NCBI RefSeq assembly: GCF_030272615.1
Contig: NC_081414.1
Coordinates: 664,218,938-664,282,937, forward strand
Direction of reading: 5' to 3'
Length of the DNA stretch: 64,000 nucleotides
Source: Cryptomeria japonica
Taxonomy: Eukaryota > Streptophyta > Pinopsida > Cupressales > Cupressaceae
The position numbers and the translations under genes are program-made. The notes beneath the pieces were generated by a model. It was not told the origin of the DNA. It saw nothing but the letters and a program-made list of their open reading frames with translations, and searched no databases. Shown here piece by piece: positions 13,652-25,203 of the stretch. The first letter of the stretch is position 1. Every line of letters starts with the position of its first letter.

Positions 13652-13989
13652 ACAAGAAGTAAAGCTACTAAAGAACAAGATCTTATGTTTTTACTTTCTG
13701 AAACTAAACCAAAGATAGTTGAAGAAGCCTATAGAGATGGATGGAAGCTATGAAGAAAAAGTTAGATCAGACTAAGAAAAATCAGACTTGGGAACTAGTC
13801 CATAGACTGGCAGATAATAAATTCATTGAAACAAAGTGGGTACTTCGAAATAAGTTGGATGAAGATGAATGTGTTGTAAGAAACAAGGCAAGATTGGTAT
13901 GCAAAGGTTACATACAAGTTGAAGGTATTGATTTTGAAGAGACATATTCTCTTGTTGCCAGAGAAGTTGGGGGTAAAACCCCTTCCTAG
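13652..13989 (+). pseudogene. N-terminal reverse transcriptase fragment of element A
   Basis: Reading resumes after element B with SKATKEQDLMFLLSETKPK. A one-base frameshift near 13739 leads to MEAMKKKLDQTKKNQTWELV, then IETKWVLRNKLDEDECVVRN, ARLVCKGYIQVEGIDFEETY and SLVAR. This is the start of Copia reverse transcriptase, parallel to element B residues 45-120. It then joins abruptly to GGKTPS and a stop, so the catalytic palm and the whole RNase H are deleted. Confidence 0.88.
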
Positions 13990-14249
13990 TTTGAACTAAA
14001 TGCATTTAGTAGTACATTAGTCCAATGAACTTCTTGTATATATTTTAGTTTGTACTAAGGATTAGGGATTCCTCTTAGGGGGAGTTGTGTGAGTTCTAAA
14101 GATGGTTAGAAATGTTGATTTGTTTCTCACCTTTGTCCTTGATGTCAAAGGAGGAGAGATTGGAGAGATTGGAGAAATGGGAGGGATTTATGAATATGAG
14201 TTTATGTTTGTCATTGATGAATGTCACCATCAATGACAAAGGGGTAGAT
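13990..14249 (+). other. 3' untranslated part and purine tract of element A
   Basis: No coding capacity. Just before the 3' LTR the sequence 'acaaaggggtagat' (about 14236-14249) is the purine tract that primes plus-strand DNA. A second purine-rich run 'cttagggggagttg' lies near 14076-14089. Confidence 0.75.
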
Positions 14250-15379
14250 TGTTGCAAATGTGAATTTGATGGTGTATCAGTATGGTTATCATTGATTTCA
14301 ACATACTGATTCTCTATTTCATTGATTGGTTTGTGCTCCACATTTCTGATTTGTTGCAGTTGTAGTCATGAATTTTTTGTATGTTGTTGGATGTTGCCTT
14401 GGGATGTCATTCTTATGTTTTGGTTCTCTAGAAGTGTACACAATGATGATAATGTTCGACAATGTTTGCAGTGCTCCACATATCTCCACATTTTTAGTTT
14501 TGATGATTATATCTTGGATTTATGTTGTTCATGTCTTTATCTTTGTTATTCTAATTTAAGACGTGATGATGTGCTGTGGAGATGTGGTTGTAGATGTGTT
14601 CATTTTAGGTCTGGTCGACCTTGAATGTTCTATTTTTTTCTTTGGTGATTGTGGCATATGTATAACATGTTATTTTGGTTGATAAAGTGTACTGTAGTGT
14701 GGTCCACTTCTCATTACTTTCCACCACAGGAATGTTTAGTGTAGACCTATTTCAAATTGTGTTCCAGTAAATTCTTTGGCCAACTTGGGAGACTTATTAT
14801 TTCAAGAGATAAGTTAAATAAAGGATGATTGTAATGAAGAAATATATATGTAAGTGAATTGAAAAATAAAATGTCTCTTGTTGGTGCAAATTTGTGTGAG
14901 GTTGTTTGTGGTTGTGGTTGAGCAGTGTGGTAGTGCGTTGAAGTTGTTAGGTATCGAAGGTAGTGAGCCAAAGGTCTCAAGTTTGGCATTGTATCTTAGT
15001 GTTTGTTGTGCTTTAATGGTGGATTATTTCTTTTTCCTTCTTCTTCTTCTGGGAAGTGAGCCCTTTTCTAGCGGTTTTCGCCAAGCAATGAACCCACCTG
15101 CAATGAGCATTCTAGCAGTGAACCACCCTTTGTAAAAATCACCTTAACTAGTGTCACCCTAACAGGTGTTTTATATTTGTGAATTAGCATTCTCTGTGGT
15201 TTTTTCCTTCTTGGGTTTTCATGTCAAATTGTGTGTTTCATGTGTGTGCTCTCTCATACTTATATCACTTTATGGTTAAGTAATCAAGAATTAATTTATT
15301 GGAACTATTTTTGTGGAATAAGAAATATTTTAATTGACAAGTGATTCACCCCCCTCTTAGTTGTCTAGGATATTCAACA
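14250..15379 (+). repeat. 3' LTR of Copia element A
   Basis: Begins TGTTGCAAATGTG and ends GGATATTCAACA, matching 3601-4706. The copies differ by many substitutions and small indels (for example 'gttgcagttgtagtcatg' here against 'gtttccatg'), which makes A the more diverged of the elements with two well-preserved LTRs. Confidence 0.9.
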
Positions 15380-15849
15380 TAGATAACATACCTAGAAAAG
15401 ATGATACAGGATATACCATAGGAAAAATCCAACCTCTAAAAGCATCTATCATCGTGTATTATCAACAATGCAACATTATAAATACAACCATGAAATATTT
15501 TGAAACCCCAACCATCAACAAGCAATCTGTGTGAACAAATATTTAAACTCAAATCCAATGACATGCTTCTAACCTCCACAAATGCTAACTTGGCTTACCC
15601 AAAAAACTATCCTTGTGGTTTCTTTTATAGACACAAGATCCCACAAAACCACTAAGTGGTATTATATCAAAACCATGTGCTACCTACCCCGTTAACCCCC
15701 ACATCCAATATTGGAGACTTTATTAATTTATTTTCCCCAATATTAAATACAATACAATATAATATATCCTAATTTTACAATACAACTCATCAAGTGACCC
15801 TGTGAATATTCCAAGGGAATCTCTAGACTTTACACAACCATGTGCAACT
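15380..15849. other. Spacer between element A and a solo LTR
   Basis: About 470 bases of AT-rich sequence with no ORF, domain or repeat boundary I can identify. Confidence 0.5.
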
Positions 15850-17193
15850 TGTTAGATATTGTTGAGAACAATGTTTTGTCATTGATGTCAACATATTCTT
15901 CTATGTATTCCAGTTGAATGAGTTGGTTTGGTTAGTGTGTTACAGTTGAGTTGATGCGGTTTAATGGATTTTGAGATAAGTATCTCTAGTTGATTCGGCA
16001 TAATTTTTAGTGGTATGTGTGATGTTTTGATCGAGTTATGAGATCTGGTATTGAGATTCATATTTAGTTGTTCGCATTATTTGGTATTCTGCTTTGTGCT
16101 CTGAATTTCTATATCTTTAGTTGTGGATGTATGGGATATGTTTTGGACGTAGATGTGTGTCCTTGGTTCGATTGGTTCATGATTTGGATGTCCACAAGTG
16201 AATCTTTCATGTTGACAGTCAGTTATGATATTGTTCTTGTGCTTCGGTGAAAAGATGGTGATGATTTTGGTAATTCTAATTGTCGTGGTATAATTCACAT
16301 TGCTTGTGAATATTTCTAGATCATGTTCTATGCATATTGGTGATCTGCATTGATCGTTGTGTGTGTTATTGAAGATTTTCTTGGTCCAATGATGTTCTTC
16401 ATGTTATGCGACATTCTTGGTGATTGTAGCATGTTGTAGATGATTTGAGGCATAATTGTTTGAGGTGTTGCATGTTTGCGGTGTTGATTTGGGTCCAAAC
16501 TATGTCTTAGCCAACATTTTTTTGGTCCGCATATGTTGTTGTAGTGTGTGAGGATATTATTTTGTAATTCTTATTAAGGGTTTAGCCGAACTTGAAATAT
16601 AGGTTGTTGTCTTGTATAAATAAATGTAATAATCATGTAAGATCGAGAGTTTGTGATCCTTGAGTGAGTGTATGATCGAGTTGTATATGCAAACAAGTGA
16701 TTTCATCTTTCAGAAGTGTGAAGGAGAGAAGAGAAGTTTTGTAGAGCATACTATGTGCTTAACCAAAACTGTATCCATGCATATGGAGATGCTATTTTCA
16801 CAGTTCATGTAATTTGAATTGTTGTCCAAATGCTTTTGTAAGTCAATGAGACTTATTGCAATGCAGTGAGCCTTCCCTTAAGGTTGTAGCCATTCTGGGT
16901 TTCTTATTTGAGCAGTGAGCTCTAGGCAGTGTGTCTGAATGCATGTGCATCCCCCATTGTAATATTTTATTTACTCCTAACAAGGTACTATCTCATTGTG
17001 GGTAGGTTCCCACAATGGTTTTTCCCTTAACTATTTTTTCCATGTCAAAATATTGGTGTCATGTGTGATGTTGATGTGGTGTTGTTTCATGTTTTAATTA
17101 TTAATTATCAGATCTAATTTGTGGTATAAGTTATAGAAAGATTTTGTGCAAACTGATTTACCTCCCCTCTTAGTTTGTTGCCTATTTCCAACA
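15850..17193 (+). repeat. Solo Copia LTR with perfect target-site duplication
   Basis: Begins TGTTAGATATTG and ends CCTATTTCCAACA. The pentamer caact lies directly on both sides (15845-15849 and 17194-17198). Internal phrases match the Copia LTRs here: 'tttgtcattgatgtcaac' near the start, 'gtgggtaggttcccacaatgg' near 16995-17020 and 'cctcccctcttagtttgttg' near the end. No internal element domain is attached, so this is a solo LTR left by recombination between two LTRs of one element. Orientation is plus from the position of the pyrimidine-rich end. Confidence 0.92.
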
Positions 17194-17198
17194 CAACT

Positions 17199-18119
17199 CA
17201 CATAATAAAATTAAATATTATAATTATAAACATTATTATGCAAGGTGTACAACACCTATTTTTCCAACATGTGCCCCTAGTACACAAGCAATCGGGGGTG
17301 GGGTTTTAGGAAGGTTAAACATTTTAAAGATCGATAACTCAGATAAATAATTGAGTGAGGGATTTAGGTAGATAATTCATAACAAAAATGATAAGATAAA
17401 AGATATTTATGCTATACTAAAAAAGATCCCAAAAAATCACTTGACTCTCTAAGGTCATAGGCTAATTTACGAGGCCGATTTCAAGCTTGAATTTAAAATA
17501 ATACTTCTAGGAAGATGACGACCTCGGTGCACTTTCAATGAGAATTTTTGTCTTCATGTATGCGATTTAGGATCAAGATGGTCCCGATGATTCATGACTC
17601 TGGCCAAGGCACATACCTATCCCATGCTTAAATGGAGATTAATGTATACTCTGGTAGGGTGGTAGCTTGTTGTGAATGAACAAATTCTGAGCCCATATGG
17701 TTAGGTATTGTATTTGAAATTGGACTAATACCTATTTCGTGAGTACTCGAGTATACCTATGAATGAATACTTAATAACTTAAGAAAAAATAATTAAAAAA
17801 ATAGTTAGTATTTTGGGGTATTATGTAAAGGTTATTGCATAATCACATGTACATTTTGCATCAAGACTCCTAACCCATTCAAAAAGCATATTCCCAAACT
17901 AAAAATTCTTTTTTTGATTCAGGCACTTGCAAGATAGGTGTTGTGGTAAGAGCTTCCTTGAATTATTGGAAGGTAGTGTTGTATCTGTCTGTCTATTCAA
18001 AACTTATTCCTTTTCTGTTGAAGGTAGGTTATGGGGTTGGCTACCTTGGAGAAGTTCTCTATGAATATTTGATAATACCTAGCCAATACCATAAATCTTC
18101 TTATTTTTCCCACATTCTT
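17199..18119. other. Spacer, no supported gene
   Basis: AT-rich sequence with no clear domain. Its right end may be the decayed downstream part of the Gypsy fragment at 18120-18770, but I cannot read family motifs there. Confidence 0.4.
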
Positions 18120-18770
18120 AGGAATTGGCCAATCTAAAATTACTTGTTTCTTGATTGGATCTCAAGATAATGTACCTTAGATTGGAAGAAAGAATACTTG
18201 GATGATTCTTTATACAGTCTATGGTCTCTCAACCTTTTCAAAACAATTCTCAAATTCTCCTTGTGCTCTTGTATATTTTTGGAGTAGACTAGAATGTCGT
18301 CTAGAAATGTACTAACACAAATTTGTCTAGGTAGTTATGGAAAACATGGTTCACAAGAATCATGAAATAGAAACATGGGCATTTGTTAGGCCAAAATATA
18401 CCACTAGGAACTCATAGTGGTCATACCTGGTTTGAAAAGTTGTTTTAGGACCTCTTCATTGATCCTTAACTAGTGATAACCCAACCTTATATCTATTTTA
18501 GAGAAGAGATCAACTCCCTTCACTTGATCAAACAAGTCATCAATTCTTGCTAGGAGATTCGTATTTATAAGGTCACATTATTCAACATCCAATAAACTAT
18601 GCATAACCTGAAAATTTTATCCTTCTTCTTAATGAATAGCATTGGGACTCCCCCAGGGGACACAATAGGCGGAATTACTCCTTTCTCCATTAGATCTTGC
18701 AATTGCATCTTAAGCTCTTGTAATTCAATAGTGTTCATTCTATAGAGGCTTTTGAGCTAGGCTCAACCCA
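18120..18770 (-). pseudogene. Decayed Gypsy reverse transcriptase fragment
   Basis: Translation of the minus strand gives ordered Ty3/Gypsy reverse transcriptase motifs in several frames: SNSAYCVPWGSPNAIH (family: S-P-x-G-x-P-V), [20 protein letters not shown], IRLGYHxLRINEE, then FLDDILVYSKNIQEHKENLR (catalytic aspartates retained) and LRIVLKRLRDHRLYKESSKY. Many stops and indels interrupt it. No LTRs, protease, RNase H or integrase could be placed around it, so it is an old truncated remnant, unrelated in sequence to element C. Confidence 0.8.
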
Positions 18771-21700
18771 TGGAACTAGATCATTGGTGAACACCTTACA
18801 TAATCCACCCTTGGTTTGAAAAAGCTAAAAGTGAAGGAAGTCTTACCCACCTGAATAATCGGTCCTTAACCACCCAGCACAAATATAGGTTTTGTGGTAT
18901 TCTTCTCAGGTTTGACACCCCTTCAACACCTTAAGAAGTGACTATTCTATTAGATTTCCAAAACTTTCCTTTCCATATCTTGCTATTAGACTCACTTTTA
19001 CATAATGGACATCATGTCTTCCCATAGCATTTAAGTTTCTATTGCCATATCTTTACACTGGGGGAATTACTCCTTTTCTTACTTCATTTTTTGCCTACAT
19101 TTTCTTGTTACAATTCTAAAGCTACCTCTTTTATCTGGGAAAAAATTTCCATCCCTACTCTTATATCTATGCTATCATTTCTTATCCTTTTACATTGTAT
19201 TGATTCTACCTTCTCCACCATGACCTTGAGATCATTTTCCTGAGCTTGTATTGCCACTAGGGACTGATTGCCTTAACTTCACCATTGTATGATCATCTCT
19301 TGGATAAAATATCAGGGCCATATGCACATCTTCATTCCTTACATATATATATGGGTGTTTTTAGTCATTTGGGGTCACATGACCATTTTATTTACTAATG
19401 TTAGGAGCAGCCATATACCTTGGGATTCATATCCAACACATGTGATACAAAATTTATACTTTATCATTCTAAATGTTTTAGATGCCTATTGCACATGATG
19501 TATTAATAACATTTAATTTACATGATTCATATGCTTCTATGTTTATCCTAGGACTACATCTAGTTTCATGCATTGTTATCTCTCTCCAATTCCTTGCATA
19601 TGATGGATGCAAGCAATTAGAGGGGTCATATATGGTCACTAACATTCTTGTAATTGAGTTTCCAAGTAGAGATTGATACTATATAAGGACACATCATTGT
19701 GATAAAATTATTCATTAGTATAGGACATAGAAACATCCAATGTGTCATGTCATCTCATAACTAGCATAACATGGGGAGTATTATCACTTTGTGTACATGT
19801 ATAATTTTTTAATCCTACTATATATTGTTATTAATTGCATGATGGAAGATACTTATTATATTTTTTCCTCTATTTTATAGGTTCCCATGGAGTTTGCATA
19901 CTAAAGGACAAATACACATGATGACATCCAATGGGGTATGTTGGTTCCCAAAATAAACAAGTTTACACTGCCATGGGGCAGAGACCAAGCTGATTCCTCC
20001 AAATACCTATGGAAAGCCACTTCCAACTATCAATATTCATCAAGCTTGGACCAACTTCAACAAGGATAAAATATCCTTCTACACTTCGGACTCTACAGAA
20101 CCCGGGAGGGTAATCCCTTCAGTGAACCTCATGATCTCTACAACAACACTCGGGAATTTACTGAAAACAAAGTAGATTATCTCATAAAAGGACTCAACAG
20201 AAAGGGAGAATTCTCAAGGATGGAAAATCCTTCAGTGATCCTCGACCTTAGGCTGGAGCATGCGATGGGCAGGACAACTTTTAGAAAATACATGAAAACT
20301 TAACAATGATATTTTGATATTTAAATATTTGTTCTGAGAGATCACAAAGAAGATAGACTAGAAACTGAAAACCTAATGACATTTGCTAGCACATACCAGT
20401 GTCTTGTTCATTTGGGCTATAGAGTCTCTAAAACGTTGCTAAAATATGATAAAAAATTATCTAATAGCTGATTTAGTCTTGAACAATACTGCCTTACAAT
20501 ATCGTTCTGGCTACAATCCCTTACCCGAACTACTTATTAATTCTCGATACAAGTCTTATTTCTTTGTAATCTCATTCAAGTGTTTTAATTAACCCCTTGG
20601 GCTAAAGAATAGAATGGAAAATTACATACATCATAACAATGCAATAAACAAATAAAACTCTTGATCCCATTTGCTCAAAAGAAGATAAAATTGCACATAG
20701 GAGAGTAAAGATTAGAAAATATATTTGCATTCATATCATAAGCTATCTTCTATCAGATAACAGACAACAATTTCAATTACAAGATAACCCATTTTAAAAG
20801 GAAACTTGTAACTACTTCATTACTTTTTCTCTGCAAAATGACATTATAGTTCCTACTATTTTTTATGACTCTCTAAAACTATCTGGACCCTAACCCTGCA
20901 GAATGGACCTACTTTTACAGAGATCCTTCTCAGAAACTTTGGAACCCTAACTTCTGGCCTTGATTTCCCTTTTATAGAAAACAAGGGAGCGACAAGATTC
21001 AGGCCAAAAGACACCTGTCACCAAAACCAAGCTAAAGAGGCTATACACAATTTTGTTACAAAATATTCCTTATCCACATGCAGGTGCTCGTGATGAGGTG
21101 GAACCAAAATATTCAACTGATTATCGGTAGAAACGAAATCACTTGAGTCGTGTCAAGATCACCCAGACACTTCTGGATGGACCATGAGATGTTCAGTCTT
21201 CTCTACACAACATTTCCCTTCCTGAAAAGGAAAATAGATCCCGGCAAGAAATAAGATTTCCCACGAATTAGAGGAAAATCTCCAACCTTTATGCCCCGAA
21301 TCAAAGAAAATGGAAAGAGGAGCTTGGGGGTAAATATAATTTGTTGAGAAGGCATTGCAGCTTCCATGTCGTTGCAGAGAGGATTGGCTACCAATCCTTA
21401 CTTGAACAAATCCTTCTTCAGTTCCCTGCGAGCTCCCTCTTGGAACACTCTGCCAACAAATTGCAGAGTAAGAACAGAGGAGATGTACTGGGTGGCTTTT
21501 CCTGATAAGAAAAGGCTTTCACGCCCCCTCTAACAATCCTTTGATCTTTCACAACCCCTCTAACAATGAGAAACCTCATACCAGAGAAAAAACATCCATC
21601 CAATGTCATAAAACATGCAATGACTCCATACATAATTATGTTCGAACACCATCTTCTTACTAATGAAAACTGTTCTCAAAAAAATGAAGTTTGTATCTAT

Positions 21701-23775
21701 TTCTACCCATTCAATCACCAACCTAGTAAATTTATAATCAGAATTCCATTCAAAGTGGCAGTGCTAATCCATGTGAAGAATCATCATCCTAATATTTTCT
21801 ACTCATCTTGTGAGCTATGGATTCCAACAATCATGCCTACAACTCAGGTCACCATCATTTCTGGACCATCACTCCATTGCCACCTGCATATGTTCACCTT
21901 GCATGAATGATTTTGTTCTGATCTTATTCCTTATTGAGTGTACAGTCTTCTGCTTCAAGAATCTTGTCAACAAGCAAATCTCTAAATTCATCAGAGAACT
22001 CGTGATCCATCATATCTAAACTTGAAGCTTATCCCAATCCTTTCACATCTCTGAGATATCATCCTTAATCACCTAATCAGTCCTTTACCCAACAAAGACC
22101 TCGCACAAGCTTCCTCAGGGGTGAGTCGACATTCAAAACTTCAAACTCATCGCCATCAATCTTAAGTCGACAAGTCTGCATCCTATCTTTCCTATGCGGG
22201 CTATAACCAATATCTTTAATGATCCCTTTTAATCTCAAATTTGAAACTCAGTCGTAGATCTTGCCCAGCCTTGCAAATCAAACAATCATTATTTGTTGAT
22301 TTAGAAATTAACCTTCCATTTGTATCCGCAGGCCCACGAAGTCATGACTAATCAGTGTCATATCATCTTTCGAGCAAACTCTGTCAGCGGCCCCACCGTA
22401 GGTCTTCCTAGTCACCCCGGGACACGTTGCATCATCTCGTGATGTCGTGGTCCGTAACCTCCTTGAAATTTCCATCATAGGAATACGGGGGCCATCGGAT
22501 CTATTCACACTTTATTGCTCTGCACAGTGCCCGTTAACCCTTTCAGAAATTAAAAGTCAGTCACCTTTTACCTTAGAACATAACATTGTTGTTCATCTTG
22601 AACACGTGCCAATTGATACGACTATTAGTAAACCGATTTTTATCGCTTGGAAACCTGTGACACAAGGATTCAGTAGGTTACACCACCAGCTTATCCTTTT
22701 CCACTGAAGACACGTGGCATCTTCTCGCGATGTCGCAGTCTTTATCTTCACTGCACTTTCAACTACGGGGAAGCGCGGACCGTCAGATTTGTTCTGCTTT
22801 TATCAACCAACCGAAATACTTAGGAATTTAAACTTAGAAAAAATGCAAGTGTGGGCACAAATATTAAAAGAGACCGACTATAGGGAAAATTAGCACAAGA
22901 CTTTAGGAAAATCATTTCATAAACCGATCTAACATGACTTAACACTTAGGGAATGAAATGGCCTCGCCAATGGAATACAACCCTCGGCCTTAAGTGAGAA
23001 AAAGGTAATGACAAAATATATCGTTGCTAGGGTTTTCTTCACAAGACAAAAGAAATTTTGATAAACCCTAAACCCTAGACCTTGAACCTTGACAGAGGAT
23101 GCAAATAAAACTAGAAAGATCAAATTTTAAGCTCAAAAATGAGAATTCTCATGTAATCAATTTTCAGGGCTATCAGGATACATTGCTTTATATGTACCTA
23201 ATAGCCTTCTATGTTTGAATATTTAATTTTCATGTGTATTTGTGAGTGCTATTTGTTCATTGCTTAATACCTTGACCATCCCCATTTGCACACATTCCCT
23301 TACATTCAACCTTATTAATATCTATAAAGTTTCCCACACAATCCATATTTATTTCAACCTTTATGATATAACATTTATTCCTTCCACAAACATTAACATT
23401 CTCTTAACCTAGGTAAATCTTGTAGGTGTGAACATCCCACATTCACAAATTTTACCCTTGTGATTGCAAAATTTAAAATTAATTTTGGTTGAGTCCACCT
23501 ACATCACTAGTTAGTATGAACCAACTAAATACATATTTGTATGGTTTATTGCTATGTACTTGTATTTAAAGAATTAAATTGCATTCATTTATGTCCACAA
23601 GCATTATTGATTATCATTTTCTTTAAAGGAGCAAACAAGCTAGGAACACTTTGATTGGTGCACCAAAAATAATTAAATTCTATGTAATCATTATAGAGCA
23701 TCAACATGCTTGAAGAGTATTGTCCTTGATCACTTCCACAATTGTAAAATTGGTCCTACAAAGTGATGATATGAT
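18771..23775. other. Long spacer of probable decayed repeats
   Basis: Five kilobases without a supported gene. The part upstream of the reverse transcriptase fragment (18771-19100) could be its decayed protease region. The stretch 19940-22870 has mixed composition, resembling LTR or leader DNA, but shows no ends or primer site. A 70-80 bp imperfect direct repeat occurs at about 22422-22507 and 22709-22790. ORFs of 60-114 codons here carry no recognised motif. Confidence 0.4.
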
Positions 23776-23780
23776 GAAAG

Positions 23781-25198
23781 AATAAGTATCTAGTAGATTA
23801 CTGAGAAGGGGGGGGTGAATCAGTAAACTAAAAAACTGATACAAACTTCCCAATCTCAAACTTAAACTCACAAAGTAAACTTATCAATAGAATATTACTG
23901 TCAAGATCAATACTCATAAGAATACTCAACATCAACCAGATAACTGTTAAAGAAACTTAGTAGTAAACAACATTCAGCTTGTAAACTTCCAAATACTTAA
24001 TCATATATCAACACACTTCATCTCTCAATGCTTCCAGTTATCATGGCTTATTAGAAGTTAATCAAATCAACAAATAAGATCATAACCACAAAAACATTCA
24101 CCACATGATACAAATGTTTATATGTGGAAAACCCAAATAGGTAAAAACCACGGTGAGATGAGACTCAAAAGATAGTTATTTGAACTCTTCTGAAGTTTGC
24201 CCTATTAGGAACCAAGCCTGTTAAAGCTTTTACAATAAGTCCTACTAAGAACCGATCCTGTTAGGAATCACCCAGTTAAGGGATTTACAAAATGCCTTGA
24301 TAAAAAGAAAACACCATGCTAGGAGTAACCTCGATAGAGGATTTGAGAATCCAAGCTAATGGATCACCTTGTTAGAGGATTTAAGAAGTAACCAAGCTTG
24401 TTAGAGCTTACCCGGTTATTCAATTATGTTGTAATTGTTAGAAGACAATAGGTTTTTCTTGATCTATCTGAATAGCACTACATTTGCTTGATCAGATCCT
24501 TTTAAGCTCCAATCTGCCTTTACACAAACTGCAGATCCATTCTTTGGTTAGGCAACCACACACTCAACTGATTTCAGCCAACACTTTGCCAACACTAAAC
24601 AAAACAACTTCATCGACCTTAAATACAAATCAATTAGGTCGATAACATAACAAAAACATAATTCTCTCATAGAGATTACAAACAAATCGGTTCAAGTGTG
24701 ACCATTAGATTTACATAGCAATCTATACACATTCTTCAAGAAAATTCCAACCGCTTCATCAGACTTGTAACTCATCACACGCTTTGCATTAGATGCAATC
24801 CACTTTGCTCATTCCCTAGACAATCAAACAAACGCGCCAAAACAATCTGAACTTATCTTCTTACAATGATCACACGTGTCTCCATCATTGTCGCTCAACA
24901 GATAATAAACCAACATAGCCATTTCAACAAATTTAATCGATTAGGGTTTAACAAAAACAACTGGTAGGGTTTACCAGTTACATAACATAGAAAGGGTTTA
25001 ACCTTATATACCGGTTACCGGTTCAACTCACAAACTTACATACCGGTTTACAACATCTTCTTCAAAGTTCTTCCTACCGGTTACAAGACAATATCAATAA
25101 CAACAATATCAGCAATATCATAAATACCATTACCGGTTCAATTGACATCAATGACAACATAACATATCATTAATGCAATCTTCATGCAAATGCCAACA
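23781..25198 (-). repeat. Solo Copia-type LTR, minus orientation
   Basis: The right end, read on the minus strand, starts TGTTGGCATTTGCATG. The left end holds the pyrimidine-rich family sequence (plus strand 'actgagaagggggggg'). The pentamer gaaag flanks both sides (23776-23780 and 25199-25203). The expected TG..CA is intact only on the right; the left end begins aataag, so two terminal bases may have mutated. Internal features include the plus-strand phrase 'aggtaaaaaccacggtgaga' near 24140 and several ACCGGTT motifs at 25010-25140. No coding domain is attached. Confidence 0.8.
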
Positions 25199-25203
25199 GA
25201 AAG

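Larger units (their letters stand above)
3601..15379 (+). mobile_element. Copia element A (decayed, split by element B)
   Basis: Ty1/Copia LTR retrotransposon on the plus strand. Order: 5' LTR 3601-4706, initiator-Met-type primer site 4709-4720, Gag with CCHC knuckle, protease, integrase, then element B (7210-13651), then the start of reverse transcriptase (13652-13989), purine tract and 3' LTR 14250-15379. Flanking pentamers are tagtt (3596-3600) and tagat (15380-15384), a 4/5 match that could be a decayed target duplication. Most of the reverse transcriptase and all RNase H are missing, so an internal deletion occurred besides the insertion of B. Many stops and frameshifts show it is dead. 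Confidence 0.9.

Noticed and set aside
21566-22707. Several 69-114 codon ORFs
   Set aside because: No recognisable domain, no splice or promoter context, and overlapping ORFs in other frames; expected by chance in 5 kb of non-coding DNA.
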